Origin: Clostridiales bacterium | GTDB taxonomy: Bacteria > Bacillota > Clostridia > Oscillospirales > Oscillospiraceae | Reading direction: 5' to 3' | Length of the DNA: 64,000 nucleotides | Assembly: GCA_012719035.1 (NCBI GenBank) | Contig: JAAYBD010000029.1 | Location: forward strand, 41,940-105,939 | Shown: piece by piece, positions 17,193-25,778 of the stretch | Layout of the letters: each line of letters begins with the position of its first letter | Numbering within the stretch: position 1 is the first letter of the stretch | Notes under the pieces: generated by a model | The model's input: the letters and a program-made list of their open reading frames with translations, nothing else | Database searches by the model: none | Told to the model about the DNA's origin: nothing | Position numbers and translations under genes: made by a program

Positions 17193-18404
17193 ATGCTTAC
17201 TGTAAATGAAAATTTTCTGAAGCTTCCCGGGAATTATCTGTTTGCCGAAATCGCAAATCGCATTTCAGCCTATAAAGCTGAAAATCCCGAAAAGAACCTT
17301 ATCTCGCTGAGCATAGGTGATGCCACCCGTCCGCTTTCTCCCGCCGTCATTACGGCCATGCATAAGGCTGTTGACGAGATGGGCACGATTGAGGGTTTCC
17401 ATGGTTACGGACCGGGAGAGGGCTATGCCTTTTTGCGCGAAACGATTCGGGACAAGGCCTACCTTCCTCTCGGAGTTGATATTTCCGTAGATGAGATATT
17501 TATCAGCGACGGGGCAAAGAGCGACTGCGGAAATATAGGCGACATTTTAGGACCTGACAACGCAGTTGCGGTATGCGACCCGGTTTATCCTGTTTATGTC
17601 GATACAAACGCTATGGCAGGCAGGGCGGGCGACTATGACGGAACGCGCTGGACGGACATTATATATATGCCCTGTAATGAGGCAAACGGCTTTATGCCGG
17701 AGCTTCCTGTGCGCAAACCGGACATGATTTATCTGTGCTTCCCGAACAATCCGACGGGAACAGCGGCAACAAAGTCCCAGCTGAAGCTGTGGGTCGATTA
17801 TGCGCTCAAAAACGGGGCTTTGATTTTATTTGACGCAGCTTATGAGGCGTATATTACAGAAGAAGGAATTCCCCACAGCATTTATGAAATCGAAGGCGCA
17901 AAGGAATGTGCGATTGAGTTCCGCAGCTTTTCAAAGACAGCGGGCTTTACGGGCAACCGCTGTGCGTATACGGTCGTACCTATGGATCTGAAGTTCGGAG
18001 GCGCTTCGCTGAACAAACTTTGGGATCGCCGTCAATGCACTAAATTTAATGGTGTTCCATATGTAGTACAGCGCGCGGCTGAGGCGGTTTATTCCGATCA
18101 GGGTATGAAAGAGGCGCGTGAAATCATAGATTATTATATGAATAACGCAAAACTTATTCGGCATGGACTCAAAAATGCGGGACTCACTGTTTACGGAGGT
18201 GTCAATTCCCCGTATGTATGGATAAAAACGCCCGCCGGAGCCGACTCGTGGGGATTCTTTGACAAGCTGCTCTACGGTGCAGGCGTTGCGGTTACTCCGG
18301 GTGCCGGATTTGGACCGGAGGGAGAGGGCTTTATCCGTCTGACGGGCTTTGGCGATGCGGAACTGACAAAACAGGCTGTCGAGCGTATTATAGCGATTTT
18401 ATAG
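17193..18404 (+). CDS. dapL: LL-diaminopimelate aminotransferase
   Basis: A 403-residue class I PLP aminotransferase that makes LL-diaminopimelate from tetrahydrodipicolinate in one step. The DapL-type features are the opening [58 protein letters not shown] and the PLP lysine in [15 protein letters not shown]. Length matches the family (about 400). Start has AAGGAGAA upstream. It lies between dapF and glmS, a cell-wall precursor cluster, probably one transcript. Confidence 0.96.
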   Translation: MLTVNENFLKLPGNYLFAEIANRISAYKAENPEKNLISLSIGDATRPLSPAVITAMHKAVDEMGTIEGFHGYGPGEGYAFLRETIRDKAYLPLGVDISVDEIFISDGAKSDCGNIGDILGPDNAVAVCDPVYPVYVDTNAMAGRAGDYDGTRWTDIIYMPCNEANGFMPELPVRKPDMIYLCFPNNPTGTAATKSQLKLWVDYALKNGALILFDAAYEAYITEEGIPHSIYEIEGAKECAIEFRSFSKTAGFTGNRCAYTVVPMDLKFGGASLNKLWDRRQCTKFNGVPYVVQRAAEAVYSDQGMKEAREIIDYYMNNAKLIRHGLKNAGLTVYGGVNSPYVWIKTPAGADSWGFFDKLLYGAGVAVTPGAGFGPEGEGFIRLTGFGDAELTKQAVERIIAIL

Positions 18405-18470
18405 TTCGATTAAATTAAAAGCAATAAATATAAAATGCGGCGAAAGCCGTCCGCGACTGGAGGAAACTAT

Positions 18471-20297
18471 ATGTGCGGAATTGTCGGTTATACAGGAAGC
18501 AAACAGGCGGCTCCGATACTTTTGGAAGGTCTTGCGAGACTTGAATACAGGGGATATGACTCTGCCGGCATTGCTATCAATGACGGTGACAAAATAAATG
18601 TGGTAAAGGCTATGGGTCGGCTTGCCGTACTATGTGAAAAGAGCAACGGAGGCGCTGCCGCCCCCGGCTGCATAGGTATCGGACATACACGGTGGGCAAC
18701 ACACGGCAAGCCATCGGATGCCAACTCTCACCCTCATGTGAGCGAAAACGGACGCATTGCTATCGTCCACAACGGCATCATCGAAAACTATGCGTCTTTA
18801 AAGGAGATGCTTGTCAACAGAGGCAGGGTCTTCAAATCGGAAACAGATACCGAGGTTGCCGCCCAGCTTATTGACTACTATTACAACGGCAATATTTTGG
18901 AAGCGGTTTCGAGGGCTGTCCGCGAGCTTGAGGGGAGCTATGCTCTTGGTGTTGTCTGTGCTGACGAGCCGAATACTATTGTCGGCGTTAAAAGCCACGC
19001 ACCTCTCATCGTTGCATACAGTGATGACGGCAACTTCTTTGCATCCGACGTTATGGCGGTCATCAGCCATACCAAAACGGTTACATATCTTGAGGATGAC
19101 GAAATAGCAGTCGTCCGCAATGACGGCATTAAGTTCTATACACCGTTTTTGGATGAGATAAAGAAAGAAAAGTGCATTGTCGACTGGGACATCTCCGCCG
19201 CCGATAAGTGCGGTTACGAGCACTATATGTATAAGGAGATCATGGAGCAGCCCGATGCGGTTAGGCGCACTATAGAACCTTACATATCGGACGGAAGGGT
19301 AGACCTTTCAGCCGTACTTGACAGGGACTATGTAAAAAAACTCAACAGGATATTTATCGCTGCCTGCGGTTCGTCCTACCATGTGGGCGTAATAGCAAAA
19401 TACAATATAGAAAAGCTTGCGAGAGTTCCCGTTGAAGTCGTGCTTGCTTCCGAATTCCGCTACTGCGACCCTATAGTTGATCAGAACACGCTTGTAATAT
19501 GCATAAGCCAATCGGGAGAGACAGCAGATACGCTTGAAGCGCAGAGAGAAGCAAAGCGTTTGGGGGCGGCTACCCTTGCAATCGTAAATGTCGAGGGCAG
19601 TTCTATTGCCAAGAGTGCAGACAAGGTGATATATACAAAGGCGGGACCGGAAATCGCCGTTGCCACAACAAAGGCATACAGCACGCAGCTTGCTGTTACG
19701 GTGCTTATTGCGCTCTATACTGCGGAATGCTGCGAAGCAATTCCGGATAGCGAATATGACAAAATACTGTCAGAGCTCCTCTCTGTTCCCGAAAAGATGC
19801 TTAAAATTCTGGATGATAAGGCTAATATACAGTACCTTGCGTACCAACATTTTAACAATGAGGATTTGTTCTTTATCGGACGCAACATTGATTATGCGCT
19901 TTCTCTTGAAGGTTCGCTGAAGCTCAAAGAGATTTCATATATTCACTCGGAGGCATATGCCGCGGGTGAGCTGAAGCATGGGACAATATCCCTTGTGGTT
20001 GATGATACGCTTGTTATTGCCGTTGCATCTTACGGACGCCTTGTTGAGAAAACACTCAGCAACGCGCTTGAAGTAAAGGCACGCGGTGCGCACGTTATGG
20101 GGATAACAACTGAGAGCCTCAAGCAAAAAGTGGGAGCTGTGACCGATGAGATTATCACCATCCCCGATACGCACGAAGTTCTTTTGCCATCTCTTGCTGT
20201 ACTTCCATTACAGCTTTTTGCCTACTATGTTGCCCTTTACAGAGGCTGCGATATAGATAAGCCGAGAAATCTTGCCAAAAGCGTCACAGTGGAATAA
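18471..20297 (+). CDS. glmS: Glucosamine-6-phosphate synthase (isomerising)
   Basis: A 608-residue enzyme making glucosamine-6-phosphate from fructose-6-phosphate and glutamine, the first step to UDP-GlcNAc. The glutaminase domain begins with the catalytic cysteine at MCGIVGYTG and includes GHTRWATHG; two SIS sugar-isomerase domains follow (ISQSGETADT, SLEGSLKLKEISYIHSEAY), ending in LAKSVTVE. ATG 18471 is required so that Cys2 becomes the N-terminal nucleophile, and TGGAGGAA lies upstream. Only 66 bases separate it from dapL, too short for a glmS ribozyme. Confidence 0.98.
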   Translation: MCGIVGYTGSKQAAPILLEGLARLEYRGYDSAGIAINDGDKINVVKAMGRLAVLCEKSNGGAAAPGCIGIGHTRWATHGKPSDANSHPHVSENGRIAIVHNGIIENYASLKEMLVNRGRVFKSETDTEVAAQLIDYYYNGNILEAVSRAVRELEGSYALGVVCADEPNTIVGVKSHAPLIVAYSDDGNFFASDVMAVISHTKTVTYLEDDEIAVVRNDGIKFYTPFLDEIKKEKCIVDWDISAADKCGYEHYMYKEIMEQPDAVRRTIEPYISDGRVDLSAVLDRDYVKKLNRIFIAACGSSYHVGVIAKYNIEKLARVPVEVVLASEFRYCDPIVDQNTLVICISQSGETADTLEAQREAKRLGAATLAIVNVEGSSIAKSADKVIYTKAGPEIAVATTKAYSTQLAVTVLIALYTAECCEAIPDSEYDKILSELLSVPEKMLKILDDKANIQYLAYQHFNNEDLFFIGRNIDYALSLEGSLKLKEISYIHSEAYAAGELKHGTISLVVDDTLVIAVASYGRLVEKTLSNALEVKARGAHVMGITTESLKQKVGAVTDEIITIPDTHEVLLPSLAVLPLQLFAYYVALYRGCDIDKPRNLAKSVTVE

Positions 20298-20337
20298 TAT
20301 CGTGTTATTATAAGGCTTGTCGCTGCGGCAGACCATT

Positions 20338-20376
20338 AAAGCTTACCTTTACTGAATTCTGATAAAGGTAAGCTTT
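20338..20376 (+). terminator. Terminator-like hairpin after glmS
   Basis: AAGCTTACCTTTA and TAAAGGTAAGCTT form a 13-bp stem with an 11-base loop and a short TT(GG) tail. Confidence 0.75.
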
Positions 20377-20487
20377 TGGTTATAATACGGCAGAGATGTT
20401 TTTTATTTATGACGGGCATACTTTTATTATCTATGTTTATGATATCTGTATGCAGGGGCAATAAAAGCGGATTAACAGAGGTGTAAT

Positions 20488-21438
20488 ATGTCGGAAATTT
20501 ATCTTGCAGGCGGCTGCTTTTGGGGAACGGAAAAATACATTGCGTCTATCCGCGGGGTTCAATCGACGCAGGTAGGCTATGCAAATGGCAAGACAGTGAA
20601 TCCCACTTATGAAGAAGTTTGCAATCAGAATACGGGACATGCGGAAGCAGTTCGGGTGATTTATGACCCCGGGGTCATTCCGCTGGAATTTTTGCTGGAG
20701 CTGTATTATGAATCGATTGACCCTGTTTCGATTAACCGTCAGGGAGGCGATTCGGGAATGCAGTATAGGACGGGCATCTACTATGTAAATGAAGCCGATT
20801 TGCCGCTGATTGAGCACTCTATTTCACAGCTGCAAAAACGCTATGATAAACCCGTTGCTATTGAGGTGGAGCCGCTTGACAATTTTAGTCCGGCAGAGGA
20901 ATACCATCAAAAATATCTCGACAAAAACCCGGGCGGGTATTGCCATATTCGAAAGGATAAGTTTGAGAAAGCGGCGAAAGCCCTTGTCAACCCTGCTGTT
21001 TATAAGGCTCCTGATGATGACAGGCTGCGCAAAATTTTGACCCCGATGCAGTATGAGGTTACGCAGAACAATGCCACCGAACCGCCGTTTAAAAACGAAT
21101 TCTTCAATACGTTTCAATCCGGAATCTATGTGGACATTATCACCGGCGAGCCGCTTTTTGCATCAAGTGATAAATTTGAATCCGGCTGCGGCTGGCCGAG
21201 CTTCTCAAAACCTATTGACCCCAGTGTTATTTGCGAGAAGAAAGATACTTCTCATGGTATGATTAGAACTGAGGTGAGAAGTAGAGCGGGGAATGCACAT
21301 TTAGGTCATGTGTTTAATGATGGACCGAAAGAACTGGGCGGGGTGCGCTACTGCATAAACAGTGCATCTCTGCGGTTTATACCTGAAGAAGAAATGGAAA
21401 GTGAAGGATACGGATATTTATTGGAACTGATACGATGA
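20488..21438 (+). CDS. msrAB: Bifunctional methionine sulfoxide reductase MsrA-MsrB
   Basis: A 316-residue fusion repairing both stereoisomers of methionine sulfoxide. The MsrA domain (1 to about 155) has the catalytic [10 protein letters not shown] and the [16 protein letters not shown] segment; the MsrB domain (about 170-316) has [11 protein letters not shown] and the catalytic cysteine in [11 protein letters not shown]. The CxxC zinc site found in some MsrB proteins is absent. Ribosome site AGAGGTG precedes ATG. Isolated gene with a strong hairpin downstream; it is an oxidative repair enzyme in an otherwise anaerobic-looking genome. Confidence 0.96.
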   Translation: MSEIYLAGGCFWGTEKYIASIRGVQSTQVGYANGKTVNPTYEEVCNQNTGHAEAVRVIYDPGVIPLEFLLELYYESIDPVSINRQGGDSGMQYRTGIYYVNEADLPLIEHSISQLQKRYDKPVAIEVEPLDNFSPAEEYHQKYLDKNPGGYCHIRKDKFEKAAKALVNPAVYKAPDDDRLRKILTPMQYEVTQNNATEPPFKNEFFNTFQSGIYVDIITGEPLFASSDKFESGCGWPSFSKPIDPSVICEKKDTSHGMIRTEVRSRAGNAHLGHVFNDGPKELGGVRYCINSASLRFIPEEEMESEGYGYLLELIR

Positions 21439-21484
21439 AGCTTTGCTGTTATCCCGCGCTGATTCTTAGATAAAACAGAAATCT

Positions 21485-21532
21485 TGCCAAAAGCCCGCCT
21501 GCGGAACATTGCTCCGCAAGCGGGCTTTTGGC
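21485..21532. terminator. Strong hairpin between msrAB and the two-component operon
   Basis: A near-perfect 20-bp stem (GCCAAAAGCCCGC...GCGGGCTTTTGGC). The T tract is inside the 3' arm rather than after it, so it may terminate msrAB or act as an mRNA 3' stabiliser. Confidence 0.7.
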
Positions 21533-21632
21533 AGCTGCGGATGATAATTTGAGGCAGTGTGTTTTAAAAGCGGAAATGCAAGTTTTTATCTTTGAAATCT
21601 TTTTATATAATACTGAAGAATGAAATAGGTTT

Positions 21633-21682
21633 ACCTTGTATTACACGACAAGAAATACTATAATGATACAAGGTCGATACAA
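21633..21682 (+). promoter_or_regulatory. Promoter with inverted and direct repeats ahead of the response regulator
   Basis: TTGTAT (21636-21641), a 17-bp spacer and TATAAT (21659-21664) form a promoter. ACCTTGTAT (21633-21641) and ATACAAGGT (21666-21674) are perfect 9-bp inverted arms around it, and GATACAA occurs twice with an 11-bp period (21665, 21676), the spacing usual for OmpR-family binding sites. Autoregulation is inferred. Confidence 0.6.
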
Positions 21683-21718
21683 TTTCAAGGCAATATTCTC
21701 ACCGAGAGGGTGGAAAAA

Positions 21719-22372
21719 TTGATTAAAATATTGATAGTTGAGGACGAAAAGGCAATAAATGACCTCATTGAGATGAACTTGACCGAAGCAGGCTACGACT
21801 GTACCTGTGCATATGATGGAATAGTGGCGGCAGATATCATCGAAAAGGAACGATTCGACCTCATTTTGCTTGATATTATGCTTCCGGGCGCTAACGGATA
21901 TGAGCTTATGGACTATATAAAACCGCTTGAGATGCCCGTTATTTTTCTTACAGCCAAGGGCAGCGTGCAGGACAGGGTAAAAGGATTGAAGCTTGGAGCG
22001 GACGACTATCTTGTCAAACCATTTGAAATAGTGGAACTTCTTGCAAGGGTCGAAACCGTTTTACGCCGTGCCGGTAAGACGCAGACGATAATCAAAGTGG
22101 ACGACATAATGATAGATACAAGGGCCCACACTGTCATGCGCGGAAGCCGCGAGATACAGCTTACCATGAAGGAATTCGATCTGCTCCTTCTGTTTGTCCG
22201 CAACCGCAATATAGCGCTTTTTCGCGAAACACTGTATGAAAGAGTCTGGGAAAGCGACTATATGGGTGACAGCAGAACGGTCGACCTTCACGTTCAGCGT
22301 CTTCGCAAGAAGCTGCATTGGGAGGACAAAATTAAGGCTATATATAAGGTGGGATACCGATTAGAAGTATGA
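21719..22372 (+). CDS. OmpR/PhoB-family response regulator
   Basis: A 217-residue regulator. The receiver domain has the acidic pair in IVEDEKA, the phosphoacceptor Asp52 in LLDIMLPG and the FLTAKGS / DDYLVKPF motifs; the C-terminal winged-helix DNA-binding domain has EFDLLLLFVRN and ends SRTVDLHVQRLRKKL. I favour TTG 21719 because GAGAGGG is 8 bases upstream and the protein then begins MIKILIVEDE; the track's GTG 21710 lies within that site. The stop overlaps the histidine kinase start by 4 bases. Direct repeats on the promoter suggest self-regulation. Confidence 0.93.
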   Translation: MIKILIVEDEKAINDLIEMNLTEAGYDCTCAYDGIVAADIIEKERFDLILLDIMLPGANGYELMDYIKPLEMPVIFLTAKGSVQDRVKGLKLGADDYLVKPFEIVELLARVETVLRRAGKTQTIIKVDDIMIDTRAHTVMRGSREIQLTMKEFDLLLLFVRNRNIALFRETLYERVWESDYMGDSRTVDLHVQRLRKKLHWEDKIKAIYKVGYRLEV

Positions 22373-23325
22373 GAGCCTATTCGTTTCCAAAGACATTTGC
22401 AGTTGCAGCATCTATAATTGCGGTAATACTGTTTGCAGGGGAATGTTTGTTCTTTTCATTTAACCCTGCAATGGCAATGGACTACTATGAATTATATGTT
22501 ATATTTTTGATTCTTGCCTCAATTTTGGGGGCACTGCTGTTTTCTGCGCTCATTTATGCGGTTTCGCCGAAGACAGAGCCTAAATCGAAAATGAATACTG
22601 CCGAGATAACGAAACTTCAAAATGAGTTGACTCATCTTGAAGATATAGCGGCAAGGCGCGAGGACTTTATCGCAAGCTTTGCACATGAACTTAAAACCCC
22701 GCTTACGGCAATTATCGGCTATGCCGATATGCTTCGCTCAAAGGAAATGGCTCCAAAGACGAGATTTACGGCGGCGGGTTATATTTTTTCAGAGGGGAAA
22801 CGCCTTGAGGCGCTTTCCCTTAAATTGCTTGATATAATAGTTGTGGGTAGGCAGGAGTTTGAAAAACGCAAATACGATGCCGGCGTACTAATACGCGAGG
22901 TTGCTGCAGTTACCGTTCCATCTGTCGGTGATGCAGGCATGACACTTGATATACGATGGGAAAAGGGCGAAGTGGAGATAGAGCCCGACCTCTTCAAAAC
23001 ACTTTTGATAAATCTTGTAGACAACGCAAGAAAGGCAAGCAAAATAGGGCAGAGCATAGAGCTTTTCGGCAAGAACGAGGAGGACGGCTATTCGTTTTAT
23101 ATCCGCGATTATGGTACAGGTATGAAATCTGAGGAGATTACAAAAATCGCAGAGCCGTTTTATATGGTGGACAAAAGCCGTTCCCGCGCCCAGAACGGAG
23201 CGGGGCTTGGACTTGCTCTTTGCAAGCGTATAGCAGAACTTCACGGTACCGAGCTGCAATATTACAGTGAAGAAGGCAAAGGCACGACCGTCCGTATTTT
23301 TCTTGCGGGGGGTGCCCAGACGTGA
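22369..23325 (+). CDS. Sensor histidine kinase with minimal extracytoplasmic loop
   Basis: A 318-residue membrane kinase, cognate partner of the preceding regulator. Two membrane helices (about 9-30 and 44-65) are joined by only about 13 residues outside, followed by a short coiled linker, the HisKA box FAHELKTPL with His106, an N box LVDNARKASK, and G boxes DYGTGMKSEE and GAGLGLALCKRIAELHG. The absence of a real sensory domain suggests signal sensing in the membrane or through a partner protein; the coupled downstream gene is a candidate. Start and stop both overlap neighbours by 4 bases. Confidence 0.93.
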   Translation: MRAYSFPKTFAVAASIIAVILFAGECLFFSFNPAMAMDYYELYVIFLILASILGALLFSALIYAVSPKTEPKSKMNTAEITKLQNELTHLEDIAARREDFIASFAHELKTPLTAIIGYADMLRSKEMAPKTRFTAAGYIFSEGKRLEALSLKLLDIIVVGRQEFEKRKYDAGVLIREVAAVTVPSVGDAGMTLDIRWEKGEVEIEPDLFKTLLINLVDNARKASKIGQSIELFGKNEEDGYSFYIRDYGTGMKSEEITKIAEPFYMVDKSRSRAQNGAGLGLALCKRIAELHGTELQYYSEEGKGTTVRIFLAGGAQT

Positions 23326-24044
23326 ATAAACTGCTTAGAATCCTACTGCCCATACTGCTTACAGCTTCAATAATACTGCTGGCGGCGTGGCTGCCAAAGG
23401 AAATTTTTAAAGATACGTATGACGAACTCGATGGACCTAAGGCAATGGATAAGGAATCTCCGGTCGGTATCATGCGGTCAAAATATCTTGCAAGAGCGCT
23501 GTGCACTTCAGAGAGATTTTTATACGAGGATGAAGAGGCGGTGAATCCTGAACAGCGCGCCGAAATCCTTCAAACACTGTTTGATTTTTTTTCGAAAATC
23601 GGAGTTCCCGAATTCTTTTACGCGGAATTAGAGACGCTTAACGATTCGGCAGTTATTGGAAGCATGTCGATCAACACAAAAGGCGGGGCAAAACTGCCCG
23701 TTATTCATATATACCTTGAGTGGGAGGTATTTTGGTCAAACTGGCTGGAAGCATACATAGACGCGGATACAGGGAAAATCCTTTATCTCTATATAAGCGG
23801 AAGCTGCATAGATAACACTATTATACAAAATAAAAGCGGGCAGAAGCCCACACTTGATGTAGTTACCGCGGTTTTCGGAGAGCATACGGGCTATATTGCC
23901 CAAGGTGTCGAATACTCAACAAATCCGAACGAAAACGCCGTTATTGTGCGCTATTCCGATGGAACAGCCGAAGCGGAGTACAAAATAAACAATGTTTATT
24001 ACGAAGGCACCATGTATGACCTTAAAATTATGCCGCTGCCATAG
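23322..24044 (+). CDS. Membrane-anchored protein of unknown function in the two-component operon
   Basis: A 240-residue protein with one N-terminal hydrophobic helix (about 6-25) and a soluble extracytoplasmic part. I do not recognise a family with confidence. The segment YIDADTGKILYLYISG resembles a PepSY-type strand motif, seen in extracytoplasmic regulators of sensors and peptidases. Start is GTG 23322, overlapping the kinase stop by 4 bases (GTGA), so translation is tightly coupled. The context suggests a sensory accessory or an output of the pathway; this is inference. Confidence 0.8.
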   Translation: MNKLLRILLPILLTASIILLAAWLPKEIFKDTYDELDGPKAMDKESPVGIMRSKYLARALCTSERFLYEDEEAVNPEQRAEILQTLFDFFSKIGVPEFFYAELETLNDSAVIGSMSINTKGGAKLPVIHIYLEWEVFWSNWLEAYIDADTGKILYLYISGSCIDNTIIQNKSGQKPTLDVVTAVFGEHTGYIAQGVEYSTNPNENAVIVRYSDGTAEAEYKINNVYYEGTMYDLKIMPLP

Positions 24045-24165
24045 GCTTGACAAAAGCATGAATAGCAAGGTGTGCATATTATAAATCTCCGCCGCTCTGT
24101 ATAAGCAAATAAAAATCAGGGGCGTATCCGTATTAAGACCGCAACTTTATAGACAATTTTAAGGA

Positions 24166-24196
24166 AAAGCAGACAGCAAAATATGCTGTCTGCTTT
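24166..24196 (+). terminator. Terminator of the two-component operon
   Basis: AAAGCAGACAGCA and TGCTGTCTGCTTT form a perfect 13-bp stem with a 5-base loop. It lies in the 292-bp gap before the convergent flippase gene and could serve both strands. Confidence 0.85.
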
Positions 24197-24336
24197 CGAG
24201 GTTTAAACAGTATATTTAGAAGCTTATTCGACAAATTCATTGAAAATGACACATTATTTTATGCTTTGTTTTAAGCTGCCAGTAAAAAATGGGGAAGCGG
24301 CTCTGTTTAAAGACCACAGACCCGCATATACCGTCA

Positions 24337-25656
24337 TTATGGGAAGATCTTTATTTTGGTAACGCGGCTCAAACGCCAGATGCTCAGGGAGAAGTTAAAG
24401 ATTTCTTCAAAGAAAATGATTCCGATATATCCGTTTAGAGCAAATTCAGGCAATAAGGTGTAGACCAAAATGACTCCGAAAAAAGCGTCCAGTATGTTGA
24501 AGCCCATTGACCACATATGCTCGCCTAAACCTTTCAGACAGCCGTCTGTGACCATATCCATGTACATTATCGGTATAAGGAAGGCAAATATCCTGAGGTA
24601 GTAACCAGCTTCCTCACTTTTGTAAATCGCCTTGCCAAGCGTTTCAGATAAGATAAAAATAATAAGGCCGATAAACAAAGAAAATCCGAGGGACTTTCGC
24701 AGCAGCGCGGAAACAGTTTTTGATATTTCCTCCTTTTTCCCCGATACCTGCGCCGCCGTCAGCTCCGGAACGATCAGTTCCGCAAGTGCCGTTATAATGC
24801 AGGACGGGAAAAAGATTATCGGAAATACCATGCCCTGAATAGTGCCATAGCCGGCAAGGGCGGAGTTTGCGGAGTAGCCCGCTTTTTTCAGACCGCGCGG
24901 GACAAGAAGCTGCTCAAGCGTTGACAGGGAACTCCGCGCATAGGCTGAAAGCGCAAGCGGAACGGCTATGCTCAGCATTCGTGTAGGCAGACGGGGTGAG
25001 GACTCGGATTTTTCTCCGTATTTCCGGCGGTCCAGAAGAAAAACAGTAAGCATCATAAGGAAAGAGCATATCTCTGCGGCGGTGCTTCCCGCGGAAACCG
25101 CAGCACAGCTTTTTTCAAGGTCACCTTCGGGAGCAAAACCAAGAAAAACAACTACGAGACCTATTCTTATAAGCTGTTCTGAAACCTGAACGGCAGCAGC
25201 CTTGAATATCCTCCCGCTTGCGGTGAAGTAGCCGTAAATTACAGAGGACAATGAAATAAACGGCAGACTCAGAGAAAGGATGCGGAGAGACATAACGGTC
25301 CTCGCGTCTCCTACCCAAAGAAACCCTATAGGCTCGGCACAAAGATATAGGATTAGAGCTGAAGAAATACCGAAAAACAGGCTGTATGAAATGCAAAGCC
25401 ACATGGCGCGCCCTACGCCGCCCGCCCGATTTAGCCCAAGCTCCTCAGAAATAAGGCGCGTTGAGGCAAAGCGTATGCCGGAAATCGCAACAGTTGCCGC
25501 AAGGAAGCTGACAGAACCGACAAGACCGTATAGCCCGACTCCCGCAGCACCTATCCTTGATACCAGCCACATCTGGAAGATAAGGGCGATGCACCTCATG
25601 ACAAGTGATGAGCCTGTTAATAGCACTGTGTCATGCATTAGTTTTTTTTTATTCAC
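24337..25656 (-). CDS. SpoVB-like polysaccharide/lipid II flippase (MOP superfamily)
   Basis: A 439-residue membrane protein with about 12-14 hydrophobic segments. The opening DTVLLTGSSLVMRCIALIFQ and GAAGVGLYGLVGSVSFLAAT match stage V sporulation protein B and related MurJ/Wzx flippases that move undecaprenyl-linked wall precursors outward. Start is GTG 25656 (ATG 25635 is an alternative); only a GGGGG stretch lies upstream, inside a hairpin. It is downstream of recG on the same strand. SpoVB identity versus a vegetative flippase cannot be settled by eye. Confidence 0.82.
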   Translation of the reverse strand: MNKKKLMHDTVLLTGSSLVMRCIALIFQMWLVSRIGAAGVGLYGLVGSVSFLAATVAISGIRFASTRLISEELGLNRAGGVGRAMWLCISYSLFFGISSALILYLCAEPIGFLWVGDARTVMSLRILSLSLPFISLSSVIYGYFTASGRIFKAAAVQVSEQLIRIGLVVVFLGFAPEGDLEKSCAAVSAGSTAAEICSFLMMLTVFLLDRRKYGEKSESSPRLPTRMLSIAVPLALSAYARSSLSTLEQLLVPRGLKKAGYSANSALAGYGTIQGMVFPIIFFPSCIITALAELIVPELTAAQVSGKKEEISKTVSALLRKSLGFSLFIGLIIFILSETLGKAIYKSEEAGYYLRIFAFLIPIMYMDMVTDGCLKGLGEHMWSMGFNILDAFFGVILVYTLLPEFALNGYIGIIFFEEIFNFSLSIWRLSRVTKIKIFP

Positions 25657-25666
25657 AAAAAGCTTG

Positions 25667-25706
25667 CCCCCTTTGCCGTATACGCAAGTATATGCGGCAG
25701 GGGGGA
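25667..25706 (-). terminator. Hairpin between recG and the flippase gene
   Basis: A long imperfect stem (CCCCC...GGGGG with inner GCCG/CGGC pairs) followed on the minus strand by AAGCTTTTT. It may terminate recG and also covers the only ribosome-site-like sequence of the next gene. Confidence 0.6.
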
Positions 25707-25778
25707 CAAATTTTCTATTTAAGAGCGTTTACAATATTTATAGGCAAAAAGAAGCCCGATTGTTGGAAGTGCTCATAT

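Noticed and set aside
18405-18470. glmS ribozyme upstream of glmS
   Set aside because: Only 66 bases separate dapL and glmS, less than the ribozyme core, and no matching motifs are visible.
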